In this document: positions 1 to 12,500 of the stretch, in pieces
How the letters are laid out: the number at the start of each line of letters is the position of its first letter
Numbering within the stretch: the stretch's first letter is position 1
Assembly: GCA_037179385.1 (NCBI GenBank)
Contig: CM074196.1
Location: forward strand, 32,450,486-32,514,485
Length of the DNA: 64,000 nt
Origin: Holothuria scabra
Lineage: Eukaryota; Echinodermata; Holothuroidea; Aspidochirotida; Holothuriidae
Direction of reading: 5' to 3'
Made by a program: the position numbers and the translations under genes
Notes under the pieces: generated by a model
Told to the model about the DNA's origin: nothing
Database searches by the model: none
Seen by the model: the letters and a program-made list of their open reading frames with translations, nothing else

Positions 1-364
1 GGCACATTGTCAAAAGTACTCTGTGTGGTATGCACCATGTAAGATTTATTCAAATCAGATGTATCAAGGCGTATGAATAAGTTCTGCAGGAATTTGGTGG
101 AGTCTTATGTGGTGACATCTCAAAAAAGAAAAGACAAGTGTGCCATGTATTTACTAGATTTCTAAACCTGCTGGGGAGAGGGGGCAGGGGGCAGAGGACA
201 TTGGGTGGAAAAGGAAGTTTAAGATCTATCTGCCTCTTTGAAAAAGTTTTACATTTTTGAAAGTGCTATTTGTTATGATGTTCTTTTAAATTTGTTTGTT
301 TTTTTTCTAAAAATGATAGAAAAATGAATGAATCTTAGACATGTCTTTTATACTCTCCTTGCAG
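1..364 (+). other. End of an upstream intron of the ankyrin gene
   Basis: No coding similarity is seen before the acceptor at 364. The stretch is AT-rich, with a G-rich patch near 171-200 and a T run near 298-306. It ends in a pyrimidine-rich tract, tactctccttgcag, that fits a 3' splice site. The upstream exon is outside the window. Confidence 0.8.
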
Positions 365-530
365 ACACCGCTTCACCTTGCTGCAGTCTCTCCTCATGGT
401 GGTGTATGTCTGGAGGTCCTTTTAAGTGAGGGAGCAGAGGTGCAGGTTCAATGTAAGGATGGAAGAACACCCCTGCATATGATAGCCCTACAGGGACAGT
501 TTACTAGAGCCAGTAGTGTAGTTGAACATG
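365..530 (+). CDS. ANKRD28: Ankyrin gene, window exon 1 (internal exon)
   Basis: The exon encodes residues 1-55 of the visible protein plus one base of the next glycine. It opens with [20 protein letters not shown] and carries a second repeat start, [13 protein letters not shown]. The family has a TPLHIAAVSTHG-like segment at about residue 240-300, so this is not the first exon. The acceptor is ctccttgcag|ACA and the donor CATG|GTTAGT, leaving phase 1. Joined to the next exon the split codon reads Gly and continues AVIDC, as the family requires. Confidence 0.93.
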
Positions 531-3500
531 GTTAGTAACATATTTCATTATTTGCCATGTTGTAGTGTTATGGGGGTTTCCCTTTTTATTCATTTCCTAT
601 ATTATAAAGTGTATTAAGCACATGTTTCAGTTTCCTTGAGCTGTTCACATGCAGTGTGTACTGTGTGAAATGTATGCATTACATTGTTTCCTTAAAACAT
701 TCATTGAAAACTTTTGGAAGTTTCGTTCAAATTTTAATTATGTTCTCCTGAGTACACTGTTAGATATAATAGTTGGATGAGATTTAATGACACACAAACA
801 CAAATGTGTTACATAGTGCAAGCTAGATAGAGGGGAAAGTCCAAGTTTAGTTTCAAATAGATTTGGAATATGGAGCAAGTCCTTTCCTTGAGTTGTCTCT
901 GATGACAGGTGGAAAATAGAGTTGGCATTATTTACAACTCCCAGCTCACGTGATCGGCAGGACTGACTGTACGGTCAAGTGGTTTGAGCATATGACTTGC
1001 AGTTGGGAGGTCAGGAGTTGGAGTCCTGGCTTGGTCATACCAAAGACTTAAAAAATGGAACCTACTGCCATTGTGCTTGATGCTCAGCATAAGCTGTGGA
1101 GTAGGGAAAACAAGCCAGTGAGCTACAACTGGAAAAAAGACCATGGCCAGCTTGACTATTTTGGTTGGGAACTCGGCCTTGAAACGCTATCTAACCTAAC
1201 GTAACCCCAGCCAACATGGAGGCATGAGGACAATGCATCAGTAATAAATAAGAAGCATCAGTTATGAATCAAATGTACAACCCAGTTTAGGTCATTTGCA
1301 TTAAATGAATTCTTTTAATGACAGATCTATGGCATTTATTGCTTTCTCCTCTCTTTATTTCTCTCCAGTTACTCAAGTTTTACTAGATAGGGGTAAGTTG
1401 AAGTGAACTTCCTGACTTTCTTCACATATTGATATTATACTTCTTTGTGAAGTTTCATACTAAGACAGTTAAAGGCCTGTGGGAAATCATTTATTTAGCA
1501 TGTATCTCATTGCCTTTCTTTGGCCCATTGGTAACATTTTTACACAAGTGAAAAGAAAAGTGAAAGCTGCTTTGCAGCCAAGTTTGATGATAGTTTATGC
1601 TATGTAGGACAAACTGCTACCATTTGGTGTAACTTGTTTTTGGTTCCTTGTGTAACAAAGGAACCTATGCAGTCACCTTGGCGTATGTATGTGTGTGTGT
1701 GTGTGTGTGTATGTGTGTGTGTGTGTGTATGTGACGGATTGGAATGCGAGGTATGTGGTGCGATAATTCAATAACAGAGTGATCAATTTTTTTCAAACTT
1801 GGTATGTATGTAGATGTTGTGGAGTAGATGTGCCCTATCGTTTTTGGTGGAGGTCAAAGGTCACTGGTGATCACCAGAGGCCAAAAACTGAATTTCTGTT
1901 AGTAGCTGTAACTCAGTATCTGTTGTTCAAGCAGTGGCATCATTTTAGGATAAGTTAGATTGGTAGGAGGTGAAAATGTTGGTACATTAACCAAAATAAT
2001 TGGAAAGGGTCAAAAGGTCAAAAAGTAATGTTTTATTGATATCTTGCCACTGAAACATTTTAGAGGGGTGGTGTAATGGAGATTTGTGTTCGTCTAAGTG
2101 AAATGCACGTGATGACCCCCCTTGACCTCACTTGACCTCATTTGACCTTTTGACCTTTGTGACTTTTTTGTGACGTCAAGATTTGTCTTGATCAGACGAA
2201 CCAAAAGGCTATTACACTACCCTCCTACAATGTTCGTTACTTGAGTTACTGACATTTAAATGACAGGCTAGTGTGTACATGTAGGTCATATGTAGGCCTA
2301 TTGCAATGCCAGGTATGCGGTGCAATTACTCAATAACCAAGTAACATAGTGGAAATAATGGAAAGTTGTGTTCGTCTAAGTAAAGTGCACGCGAAGACTC
2401 TTTGGGTCTTTGTTCAATTGGTTTAAAAGTCCAGCTGAAGTTTAATGCCTTTAGACAAATGCAATGTATAAAAGAAAAGAAGAATTATAACCCCCTCTCA
2501 GTCTAAAAGCAGTTTAGTTAACAATCAGGACAGTAATGCAATTATTATGAAAAACAACCTTTTCCTCACATACAGTATTGAATAAAGTTATTCACAGTGC
2601 AAGCTAAGATTCCAATTTCAATAGTAAAATATGAAAGCAGTTTCTCTTCTTTACCTCTGCTTTTACCCTAGGGACTACAATGCTGTTTCTAACACCCTCT
2701 TTAGGTTAAAAGGTCAAGTTGAAAGTCATTTATTAGATTCTACAGAGCTATGTTTGTTTCTTGGAAATCACTATCGGGCTGCCTTTAGTAGCAGAATTGT
2801 GGGCTTTTCCTTATATTTGCTTTTCAGGCAAACACATTGGGTAGTCTAAAGGACAACCATGACATAATTTCTAGTCATCCATCATAAATTTTGGTGGTCA
2901 GGAATGACCACATGACTGTTAAATTTCTTTGGTGCAGAAGAGACTGTGTTTATTTAAAATCAGTTTTGATCTACTTTGACTGTATTTGACCTTTGTGACT
3001 TCTTTTAGAGGTCTGGATTTGAATTGTTGAGATTCACCAAAAAGGCAATTAACTAACCTCCTATACTACCCCAAACTCAAGTAAATGACATTTTAGTGAA
3101 AGGTGATGAATGTATTTGTCGCATGGAAGTGGGCAGTGTGCAGTGTGATAATTTGAAAAGTTTAGTGTTCCATTTCTCTCAAACGGCAAGTGCTTGTATG
3201 ATTTTGAAATTTAATGTGCCCCTATGTTTTTGGGTGATGGCCAAAAGTCATTGGGGTTAAAGGTGCAAATTATGCCTTACCTTGGGACTACCTTAATACA
3301 ATATCATCTTTAATGCAAGGAACCATAGTGCCCTTGGGCTCTTGTTGGAGCTTTGGATAGAAGACCTTATGCATATGATGTCACAGATGTAGACCTTATG
3401 CATGTGTTGTTGTGAAGTGCCACTCCCATTGTAAACACATATACCTAGAAAGGAAGTAGATGCTACAGTAATATATACCTAGCAAACTAATCTCCCCACC

Positions 3501-6500
3501 CTATCCGAAAAAATTCTCCTTGCTTAGTAGACTTCAGACCCTTCTCCAATCGATCCAAACCGTAGTACACATCTAAGACAGAGCTATGGTAGTCTGTATT
3601 GAGTTCAAAAGGCTCCATGCAATATTGTCACTGCACACAGTATATGAGCTGACAGTTTTTGGGAACGTAACTGATTGTTGACCAATTAGAGTGAATGTGT
3701 ATTATTTCAATGGACGTCAATCAAGGTGAAATAATGTGTTAAACAATCTAGGGCTATATTCAAATATGTCTGGACCATGGACTTCCCATACATGGAAGGA
3801 CATACTGCACGGTAGATTGTCGCTACCGTACGTGTGAGAAAAGGCGCACCAAGATGACTGTCTGCTATGATTTTGTGTTGAAGTTTGAACTTGCTCAAGT
3901 CAATTCCCAGATTTTGCAAAAAAGTTGAAATATTTTTGAAATAATGCAAGGTAAGGTCAAAATCACCGCATGTATTGCAGGAGTATGATATTGTTTCCAT
4001 TCAAGTTTAAATTTTAATGAAAGTATTACAGATACATCATCAATTTACACAAATTCAAACTTCACGGCGGCCATCTTGGTGCACCTTTTTGTCCCAGGTG
4101 TTGACAATCTACGGATAGGACGTACATTGTACATGCTCTGTCCATGTATACAGGAAGTCTGTGATTTGGACTTGTACTTGCTGGCGATTCCTTGATTTAG
4201 GGGGTTTGCTGTGCATGTCCCATTAAATATTAAATGAATGCTCTTTAATATGGACCATATCAATGTCAAACTCTCATACATAATTTTCAATAAGGATAGT
4301 TGGAGATGTGATTGATATTTCTTTACAGTGAATAAAATAGTCTTATTGATATTTTCTTACAGGAGCTGTGATAGACTGTGCTGATTCTGTAGGCAACACA
4401 CCAGTTCATTTAGCAGCCCAACATGGACAACAGGAATTACTTGCAACACTCCTGGAGAACCATGCAGACCCATCAATGTAAGATCTGAATGCCATTATCA
4501 GTTACAATAATAATACACAGTATTTGCTCTTTTAACCCTCTACTGCCCTCTCCAGTCAGGGAATCTTTGGGCATTTCAATGGTTGACACAACAGCAGTAT
4601 TAACATGCCCAAAACCAGCATTCGTAGACTCTTGATCACATGACAGTAAACAGTAATGGCCCTTCTCCTTGTGGTGTTTGAATATTCAAATTAGCTGTTC
4701 TCAGTTTCAAGCTCTGCTTAACACTACGAAGACACGTAGGTCTAATACTTCCTGCCTGTAAGCAGAAGTGTAACGGTGGAAAGTAGAAGGCTAATGTGTC
4801 AATATCTAGGCAAAACATATCAAAGAAGCACAATATTGTAATCCCTGCTCAAAAATAAATCATCCCAAAGGCTATATTTCCAGCAGCTCCAGTGTTCATT
4901 CAGGTCTTAGAAATTCTGGGAAACCTAAAATTTGAATTTTAGGTCTGGAAAGTCAGGGATAAATAACAGTTTGGCAAAAGATTTGGAAAATTCAGGGAAT
5001 CTGGGGAAACTGGTCTTATTGTTCTTATTTTTTTCATGTCCAGGTACCTTATTTTTGAAGGAAAAATATGGAAATACGGGACAATCTTAAGTATGATTTA
5101 CTGTTGGCTTAAGTATGGTGAATCAAACTTAAGATTGTGCGTAACTCTTTGTGGAACGGCCCCCAGGTCCCTTGAAAGTCATGGAATATTGCCATTTGGA
5201 ATGAGTATGTACCATGAACTCTAAAGGTGTGCCAGCTAACCATTGACTTTACAGGTGCCCATTAGAAACTCTTGGTACCCATTAGAAGCGCTGGTTGGAG
5301 ATCTGCAGTTGAGATAAAGCAGCTGGTTTAAGGGCACTACATAAAAACCTGGTTGGGGTATGATGTAGAAATTATCTTAAGAAAAAAATGTCAAATTGGC
5401 AAAATGCATTTGTCAAAATGACTGAAATTTGAAGGTTGGGTCTTAATTCTGCAATTCATTGCAAAAATAACATAACACACTAACCCTAACAGAAATATAA
5501 CAGTGTTCAGTCTCAGTGAGTGATTTCCTGATTAACTAAATAATTCTGAAAAAGAATAATGCAATGTTAATCTTGGAATAATGACAGAAAATAAGCCCTG
5601 TTGTTCTTAAGACTGTGGCAGATATTGAAGTATTGCACAGGTGGTTTAACCCTTTACCGTTGTTTGGGGCCTTTTGGACCCAGACGAAGAGCGCAGCTGT
5701 CACCCATCTTTACTGTTTCACGCGGAGCTCAAAACTGCGAGCAGCTACCTGAAAATTTGGCCATAACAACGAGAGAGACAATAGTTTTAGGTCACGGGGT
5801 CAATAGCCTACCAAAGCCTATACGGGGGCGGGCTACGTATGCTTTTCCGCCCACTCCTGAGGCGCGCCAATATGCCCCGATTAGGGCACAACGGTAAAGG
5901 GTTAAATGTCTGTATTGATATATTTGTGGTAAATAATTTGGTTAACTCTTGGGCTACAAGTTTCAACAACATGTGAGGAACAGTTGTTAAATGATTTCCT
6001 ACTGGGAGTCAACAGGGTGCTTTATGAGTTTTTGACACATCCTTCCTCCTAGTAATATAAATATACATGACTCATTTTAAAGACCAATATACATGAATTC
6101 ATAGGGTAGAAAAAAGTAACAAGGAAAGAAAAAATTTTTTTTTTTCAATATTCCGATATTTCTTTCTGTGTTGTACAGCAGTGCTCTTTGTACTTCCAAC
6201 TGTCCTATCATGATGAGAACATGGTTTAAAATGCTGTCAAACAGGTGGGCAGGGGATATGCTAACAGCCTTAGGGTTCAAAAAATGTGAAGTTCTTTCCA
6301 GAGAAAAATGGTTATTTTTTAGGAACTTTTGTGAAAGTACAGTAGAAATTGTGAAAAAAATTGACACTAAAGGTCGGGGGAACAGGGAACATTATTTCAC
6401 TGCGCTGTCAGACCAAAGACTATAAAAATGTTTCCTAATGCCATTGCACATAATACTCTGCATAACCAGTGGAGTAGGGGAAACAATCCATTTTCCCACA

Positions 6501-9500
6501 ATAAGCCAACTTGGTTATTCATTTTGGTGGCTATGCACATGGGCACATCGTCCAAATCTTCAGGATGAACAAAGCAATCCTGCACAACAAACACATATGC
6601 CAAAATTTGAGTTTACATGAAAATTTGGTGTTATCATTCCATCCATAATGTAAGGAAGGATCACAAGTGTGGTTTTGTGCAGTGGATTGTGTCTTAACCC
6701 TTTACCGTTGTTTGGGTCCTTTTGGACCCATGCAGAGAGCTCGGCTGTCACACATCTACACTGTTTCACGCGGAGCTCGAAACTGCGAGTAGCTACCCGA
6801 AAATTTGGCCACAAGAGCGAGAGAGACAATAGTTTAAGGTCACGGGGTCAATGGCCTACGGAAGCCGATGCGGGGCAGGCTACGTCCGCTTTTCCGCCCA
6901 GTCCCGAGGCGCGCAAATATGCCCCGATCGGAGCACAACGGTAAAGGGTTAAGCTAAAATATCTGCACCACTCGGCTAAAGGTTTACGTGCACACACGCA
7001 GAGACAGTGGCATCAGCTTTGCAGTAAACACACTTCACAGGCTTAGTTTAACCCTTTACCGTTGTTTGGGTCCTTTTGGACCCATGCGGAGAGCTCGGCT
7101 GTCACACATCTTCACTGTTTCACGCGGAGCTCGAAACTGCGAGTAGCTACCCGAAAATTCGGCCACAAGAGCGAGAGAGACAATAGTTTAAGGTCACGGG
7201 GTCAATGGCCTACGGAAGCCGATGCGGGGCGGGCTACGTCCGCTTTTCCGCCCAGTCCTGAGGCGCGCAAATATGCCCCGATCGGAGCACAACGTTAAAG
7301 GGTTAAGTGTCGTTTTGGTGTAGAAATTTGCATTTTCGTCTGCCGTAAAGTAGCTCTGAGACGAAAGCAAATAATGCTGTACACTATGTACTGAGCTGGA
7401 TTTGCAGATCTCACGCTGTGCCTCACGATTCCATGCAGAAAAGAATTACTGAACTCACTTATTGGAAAAAGGCTGTGGATGCCGTGCCGTTAGATCAATC
7501 CACGAGGTTATAAGTTTAGGCTGTGGTGTCAAAGGACCAATCCTCTCACCCCAAATTACAATTTTGATAGGGGTGTAACAAAATTCTCAATTGGCTCGAC
7601 TCTTTGATTGACAGCTAATTCAAACAATGCAAAGTTCCAAAGCTTGCATTACTCAGCATGAACTGTAATGAAAGTGTTTTTATTATACACATCGAGCTTT
7701 TTTATACTCATCCTGAAGCAATAAAGTGAGATTATGTCTGGATGAGGATGAATTTCGGATAATAATGGGAGGGGCTTAAGTAAGAAGGTTAGAAGAATTG
7801 GTACTGTATGAGGTGAGGGAATTGAGGCTTTAAACCCAATCTACCCTTACCTACTTCTGTTTCTTTTGGTTTTTCAGACGAGGCATCCACGGAATGCTCC
7901 CTCTTCACCTTGCAGCTCTGAATGGGTACACTTTGTGTTGTAAAAAGTTGTTAAGTGCAGGTAATTACCAATCAAACATGTTCTATACGTTACATGATTC
8001 TGTAGGTGGTAAGAATTGTCCACTGATTGGAAGGTTCCAGCAGCAGAATACAATCTGTATTAAACTAGAATATGTTATTTGGCAGGCCTTGAGTGATAAT
8101 CAAGATGTACTATAGATCACACTCCTCAGGAATGTAAGGAGTGTGGTAGGTGTGCTGTTTTATTTAACTTAAATGCATTTATATGAGCTTCCATCTTCAT
8201 TTACGTGTGCAAAAAATCACACTCCTTGCAGTGATTTGAGGAGAGTGGTGGTGAGCGATCGCACTTGCAAGCCTCAAAATTCAAGGCCTGATGTGGTTTA
8301 CTTTCAAAGTAGATGCCTAGCCATTAATGTTGTTAAACTTAGTGGTCTGTTGTGTTTGTGTTTTAATTGAACATAATGAGTGAGTGAGGTATTTACAAAG
8401 TCTTTGTCAGTACAGTTAGCAAATTTTATGACCAAGGTGTAGTTTTTTATTTTATTGCGAAGTCTGGCTACTGTTTTCACATTTAATGAAAATAAACAAT
8501 TTATTTTGTAAGGTTTACAAGAAGCTTTTAAAATTAGATAAAGAAAAATGAAGTATGAAACAAAATTTTAAGTATGCTTTAAAGAGCATAAAGGGGCATA
8601 GTTCATAAAATCATGGGGGGCATATTTTGGGCAATTACTTAAAAGATGAAATTTTGAAAAATGAATAAAATTGCAGGTAGCATACCTTGAAACAATGGAA
8701 GGGCCTTGTGATTTTTCTTTAAAATTGTTGTCCTGCTTCGGTATGGTTAGAATCTCATTGTCCAAACTATTGTTGTAATAAGTATTAACATTGTTTTTTT
8801 TTCTTAGGATGTGATGTGAATGCTGTTGATGTCAATGGTAGAACACCTGTTCATTGTGCTGCTTGTTCAGGGTGAGTGCTACATACTTACTGAAGATTCT
8901 CTTTTAAGGGAAACTGTTCTTTTTTGTGTGATGTAGTATCCATAAAAATAGAAATGTTCTGATTATCTGAATTTGAAAAGTAAAATGTAGAAATACTAAA
9001 CAGGTCATAAAATTGCAATGCCAAAGCTTTGCAAAAGTAATGCCAATCTTTGTTTACACCTGAATGATTTGCACAAACATTACAAATATTTTTAGAGATG
9101 GCGAAATTTTGCCACCTGGATCGTTGAGCCCATTGAGGTTACCGCTTGTTTGCTGCTGTACTCAGTGTATTCTTGTCCCGATAATAAAAGAGTTCGATAA
9201 TTATATATGAGGGGCTATGCACATGTCCACATCCTCCAGATCATCAGCTAAACAAACCAATCCTCCACTTGCAATATGTGTTTCAAAATTTGAGTTTAGA
9301 TGAAAATTTTGTGAAATCCATCTTTCTCATTCCATCCATTGTCATTCCATCTAACTTAAGGAAAAGTCTTAATTAACATCTGTTCTGCCTAGTGAACTTC
9401 CACTCAGTTGTCTTTTTGGTGTAAAAACTTGCACATTGATCCGTCATAAAGTAGGGCAGAGACCCTTACTTTTTTCCTGGTTGCTTATCACTAAGCTTAG

Positions 9501-12500
9501 GTTTAATCTTATTGTTGTTTGCATGTTTTTCGTGAAAGCAAGGGGATCCATTATGCCGTATACTGTGCAGAGCTCAGTTTGTCTATCCCACGCTGTGCCT
9601 CACAGTTCCATGTGGAAAGGAACCACTGAACTTGCTTATTTGTTAGAAGTGTGCATGTGCCAATGGGTTACTGAACTTAGTCCTTTGTATAAATTGCCCT
9701 TCATTGATATCCAACACAATTTACCATCAGCCAACTTGTCTTTTGAGCACAGCTGACATGCATTTAAAGGGACAATTCTGAGTTTGAAGCAGGCAATTAA
9801 TCAATGTTGCAACGCCTTGTTTTACTATTTGTAACCAATTTTTTGGCAGGAAATGGAGACATTGAAGAGATTTTTCAACTGATGAGAGACATTAATTTAT
9901 GTACATTTTATAGAAAACATATCATTTTCAAGTTTGTATGCAGCATAAGACAGCCTACCTACACAGTGGCAAATTAGAATGTATAACTGTGTTGAGACTG
10001 GGACAATGGCTCATTTCATCACTTTTAATTCCTTATACACTTTTGTGTAGCATTATCTCCTTATTTAACAGTGATAGTCCCTCTGAGTTTCTGAAGTGAG
10101 GATTTATTCATGTTCCTTTCTTTCAAAAAATGATAGTGCTTAATGTTGTCTTATCTTTATGGTTTGCAGTGGCCTAAAGGAATCATGGAATTCATTTTCA
10201 CTTTTCAAGTGCGGGGTGATCATACAATTTTGTTAAAATTGGCCCATTTTGTGGGAAAGTTATGGAGTCGTGGAAAGACGTCAACATTTGTTTTTCAAAT
10301 TAGAAAGTGTTCTTAATATATCTGCATTCGCCATAATTTTATTTTGACAGAAATGTGGACTGTTTAGAACTTTTGATCAGCAATGGTGCTTCCTTCGACA
10401 TAGCAGATAATCAGGGACGCATCCCACTCCACTATGCAGCAGGCAATGCAAATCACCAGTGTGTTTTATCTCTTGTGGCCATGGGGTCAAATGTCAACCA
10501 TTTGGACTCAAAGAAATGCACTCCGCTTCATTATGCGGCTGCATCTGACTCGGAAGCTGAGTAAGTTGGTCATGAAAATGGGTTCGGGAAATAGTATCGC
10601 AGCTGGGAGGTTCTTTCCCTAGAAAATTTGGGCATGGGAAATTTTTGTGATTTGAAGAAAATTTATGTTTCTTCTTCATGAAAGTACAGAAAGAATTGTG
10701 AGCAAAGTTTACTTCCTTCATGAGAAATAACATTCTTTTCCAGTCCTGTTCATTAATTATTTATGCTTGTCATTTGTGTAGATGATTAATTGTATAGGAT
10801 GCAAATGTACATGAAGCAGCCTGAGGTTTTGTTCTCACCAAATTTGAAATCTGCTGCAGTCTGCAGGCTAGCTGCGATGTTGTCTTCTCAGAATGTATTG
10901 TGGGAATTACTCTTCAGGGAATTTCCCCAAATTGCCCCTATTTGTACTGAAAAAAGAACAGATTTTGTGTCTCGACCATAAAATACAGCATATTTCGGAT
11001 TTGTTGTGAACTCACATGTCACTTAGCCAGGTTCCAGTCTGATCCATGTTTTTCAATGTGAAGCAGAATTAGTATGGAATTTTGTCTAATTTCTGTATCC
11101 TGATGTGATAGACTACTATAGGTACATCCAACCTTTGAAGGACAACTTCAGGTGAAAAAAGTCATGTGGCATTTGAATCACACATCAGTTGGCTAACCAA
11201 CTGAACATTTTATATCAAATTTGGCTTCTTTTGAAATGCCATTTTCAATGGGAATGGAAAACAGTAGATTGCATTTGGATGAAAAGTATGGCTTACTTTG
11301 ACCCAGCCTAGGACCAAACCTTTAACCTTCTGGTTACTAAGCTTCATTAAGGTTTAACCCTTACTGGGTCTATCCATCCAGTCCCAGCATGGGTGTAAAA
11401 ACTCTATGACATAGCATGTGGACTTGCATAAGTGTGCTAAAATCAAGGAAATGTTATTCTTCAAATGGGAAGATGCTGACTCAAATACACTAACCTTAGT
11501 CTCAGGTTTTGATTTGATATGGTAAAAACAGATAAGATGTAATGACCAGGCTTGTGTACAATAATTTAAAGTTACCTGGTGACATGTTCAGAGCAAAGCA
11601 GGCACTAAACCTTGGTGACCATTTTGGGTTAAAGGACCAATCTTCTCACCCAAACTATAATTTTTGTAGTAGTCCAGAGAAATTATCAATAGGCACAGCT
11701 CTTTGATTGAGAGCTAGTTCAAAAAATGCCTAGTACCAAAGCTTTTATTACACAGGATGTACAGTACAAAGTGTCTTTGGTTACACATTGGAGTCTTTTA
11801 TACCCACCCTGAAGCAATGAAATGAAATTTTGTCTGGATGAGAATGAATTTTAGACCGTTGTGGGAGGGGCCTCAAAATAAAGTAGCTAAGGAGAATTGA
11901 AAATGTTTGGGGTGAGAGAGGATTAAGCCTTGAAATCATCTGGAACTTAATAATTATAAGATTGTATGGAATTTATTGTAAAGGAAACAGTCAATGTATT
12001 CTAGAAGTTAAAGAGATATGTGCTATACAAATTAGATTCACAGAAATGTTTTTTGCATTTGAAATATTTAATTTGAACCTATCTTTGACTTGCCCCACAG
12101 CTGTGTCGAACATCTCCTAAAGAATAAAGCCAATCCATCCCTTCATGATACCCATGGCTACCGTCCCCTTCATTATGCAGCAGCAGCAGGCCATAACATT
12201 GTCGCTGAAAAAGTGAGTTCCTTATTATTTTTGCCTTTTCTTTCATCGTGCATGTGCAAGTTGAAATAGGTTTGCCACATAATGTTACCAGGGTCGTTAA
12301 CATTCCTGGCTGCACCAAGCAGGCTTCCCAGCTCTCAAAGTCTCTCTGAGTACTTAATCAATATCAGCATCACTGCCTGGCACAAATTTCTTATGCGAAC
12401 TGAATGAAATTCTTAGATTTCTTTAGAATTGAGTGCTAATTCCTTGTTTTTGTGAGCACTCTCCAACATGCAAAAATTTTTCAAAGGGGAAGGGGCACTG

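Larger units (their letters stand above)
531..4362 (+). other. Intron 1 (3.8 kb)
   Basis: Intron from GTTAGT to a tcttacag acceptor. It contains a tRNA-derived SINE (about 961-1203), a TG microsatellite (1684-1733), decayed AGGTCA-rich repeats (1740-3340) and a foldback element (3771-4170). Short translated stretches here show no family similarity and are not called. Confidence 0.85.
4478..7877 (+). other. Intron 2 (3.4 kb)
   Basis: Contains three TTAA-flanked MITEs (5650-5901, 6698-6948, 7052-7302), a SINE body fragment (6408-6487), a segment related to intron 4 (about 6520-7480) and one copy of the 300-bp inverted-repeat family (7531-7831). About 4500-5640 shows nothing recognisable. Confidence 0.85.

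Noticed and set aside
5601..7298. Three similar open stretches ending in APIxAQR (5601-5897, 6669-6944, 7062-7298)
   Set aside because: They are translations of the same repeated MITE, with the stop supplied by the terminal repeat (CAACGGTAA). They start outside or across element ends and match no family.
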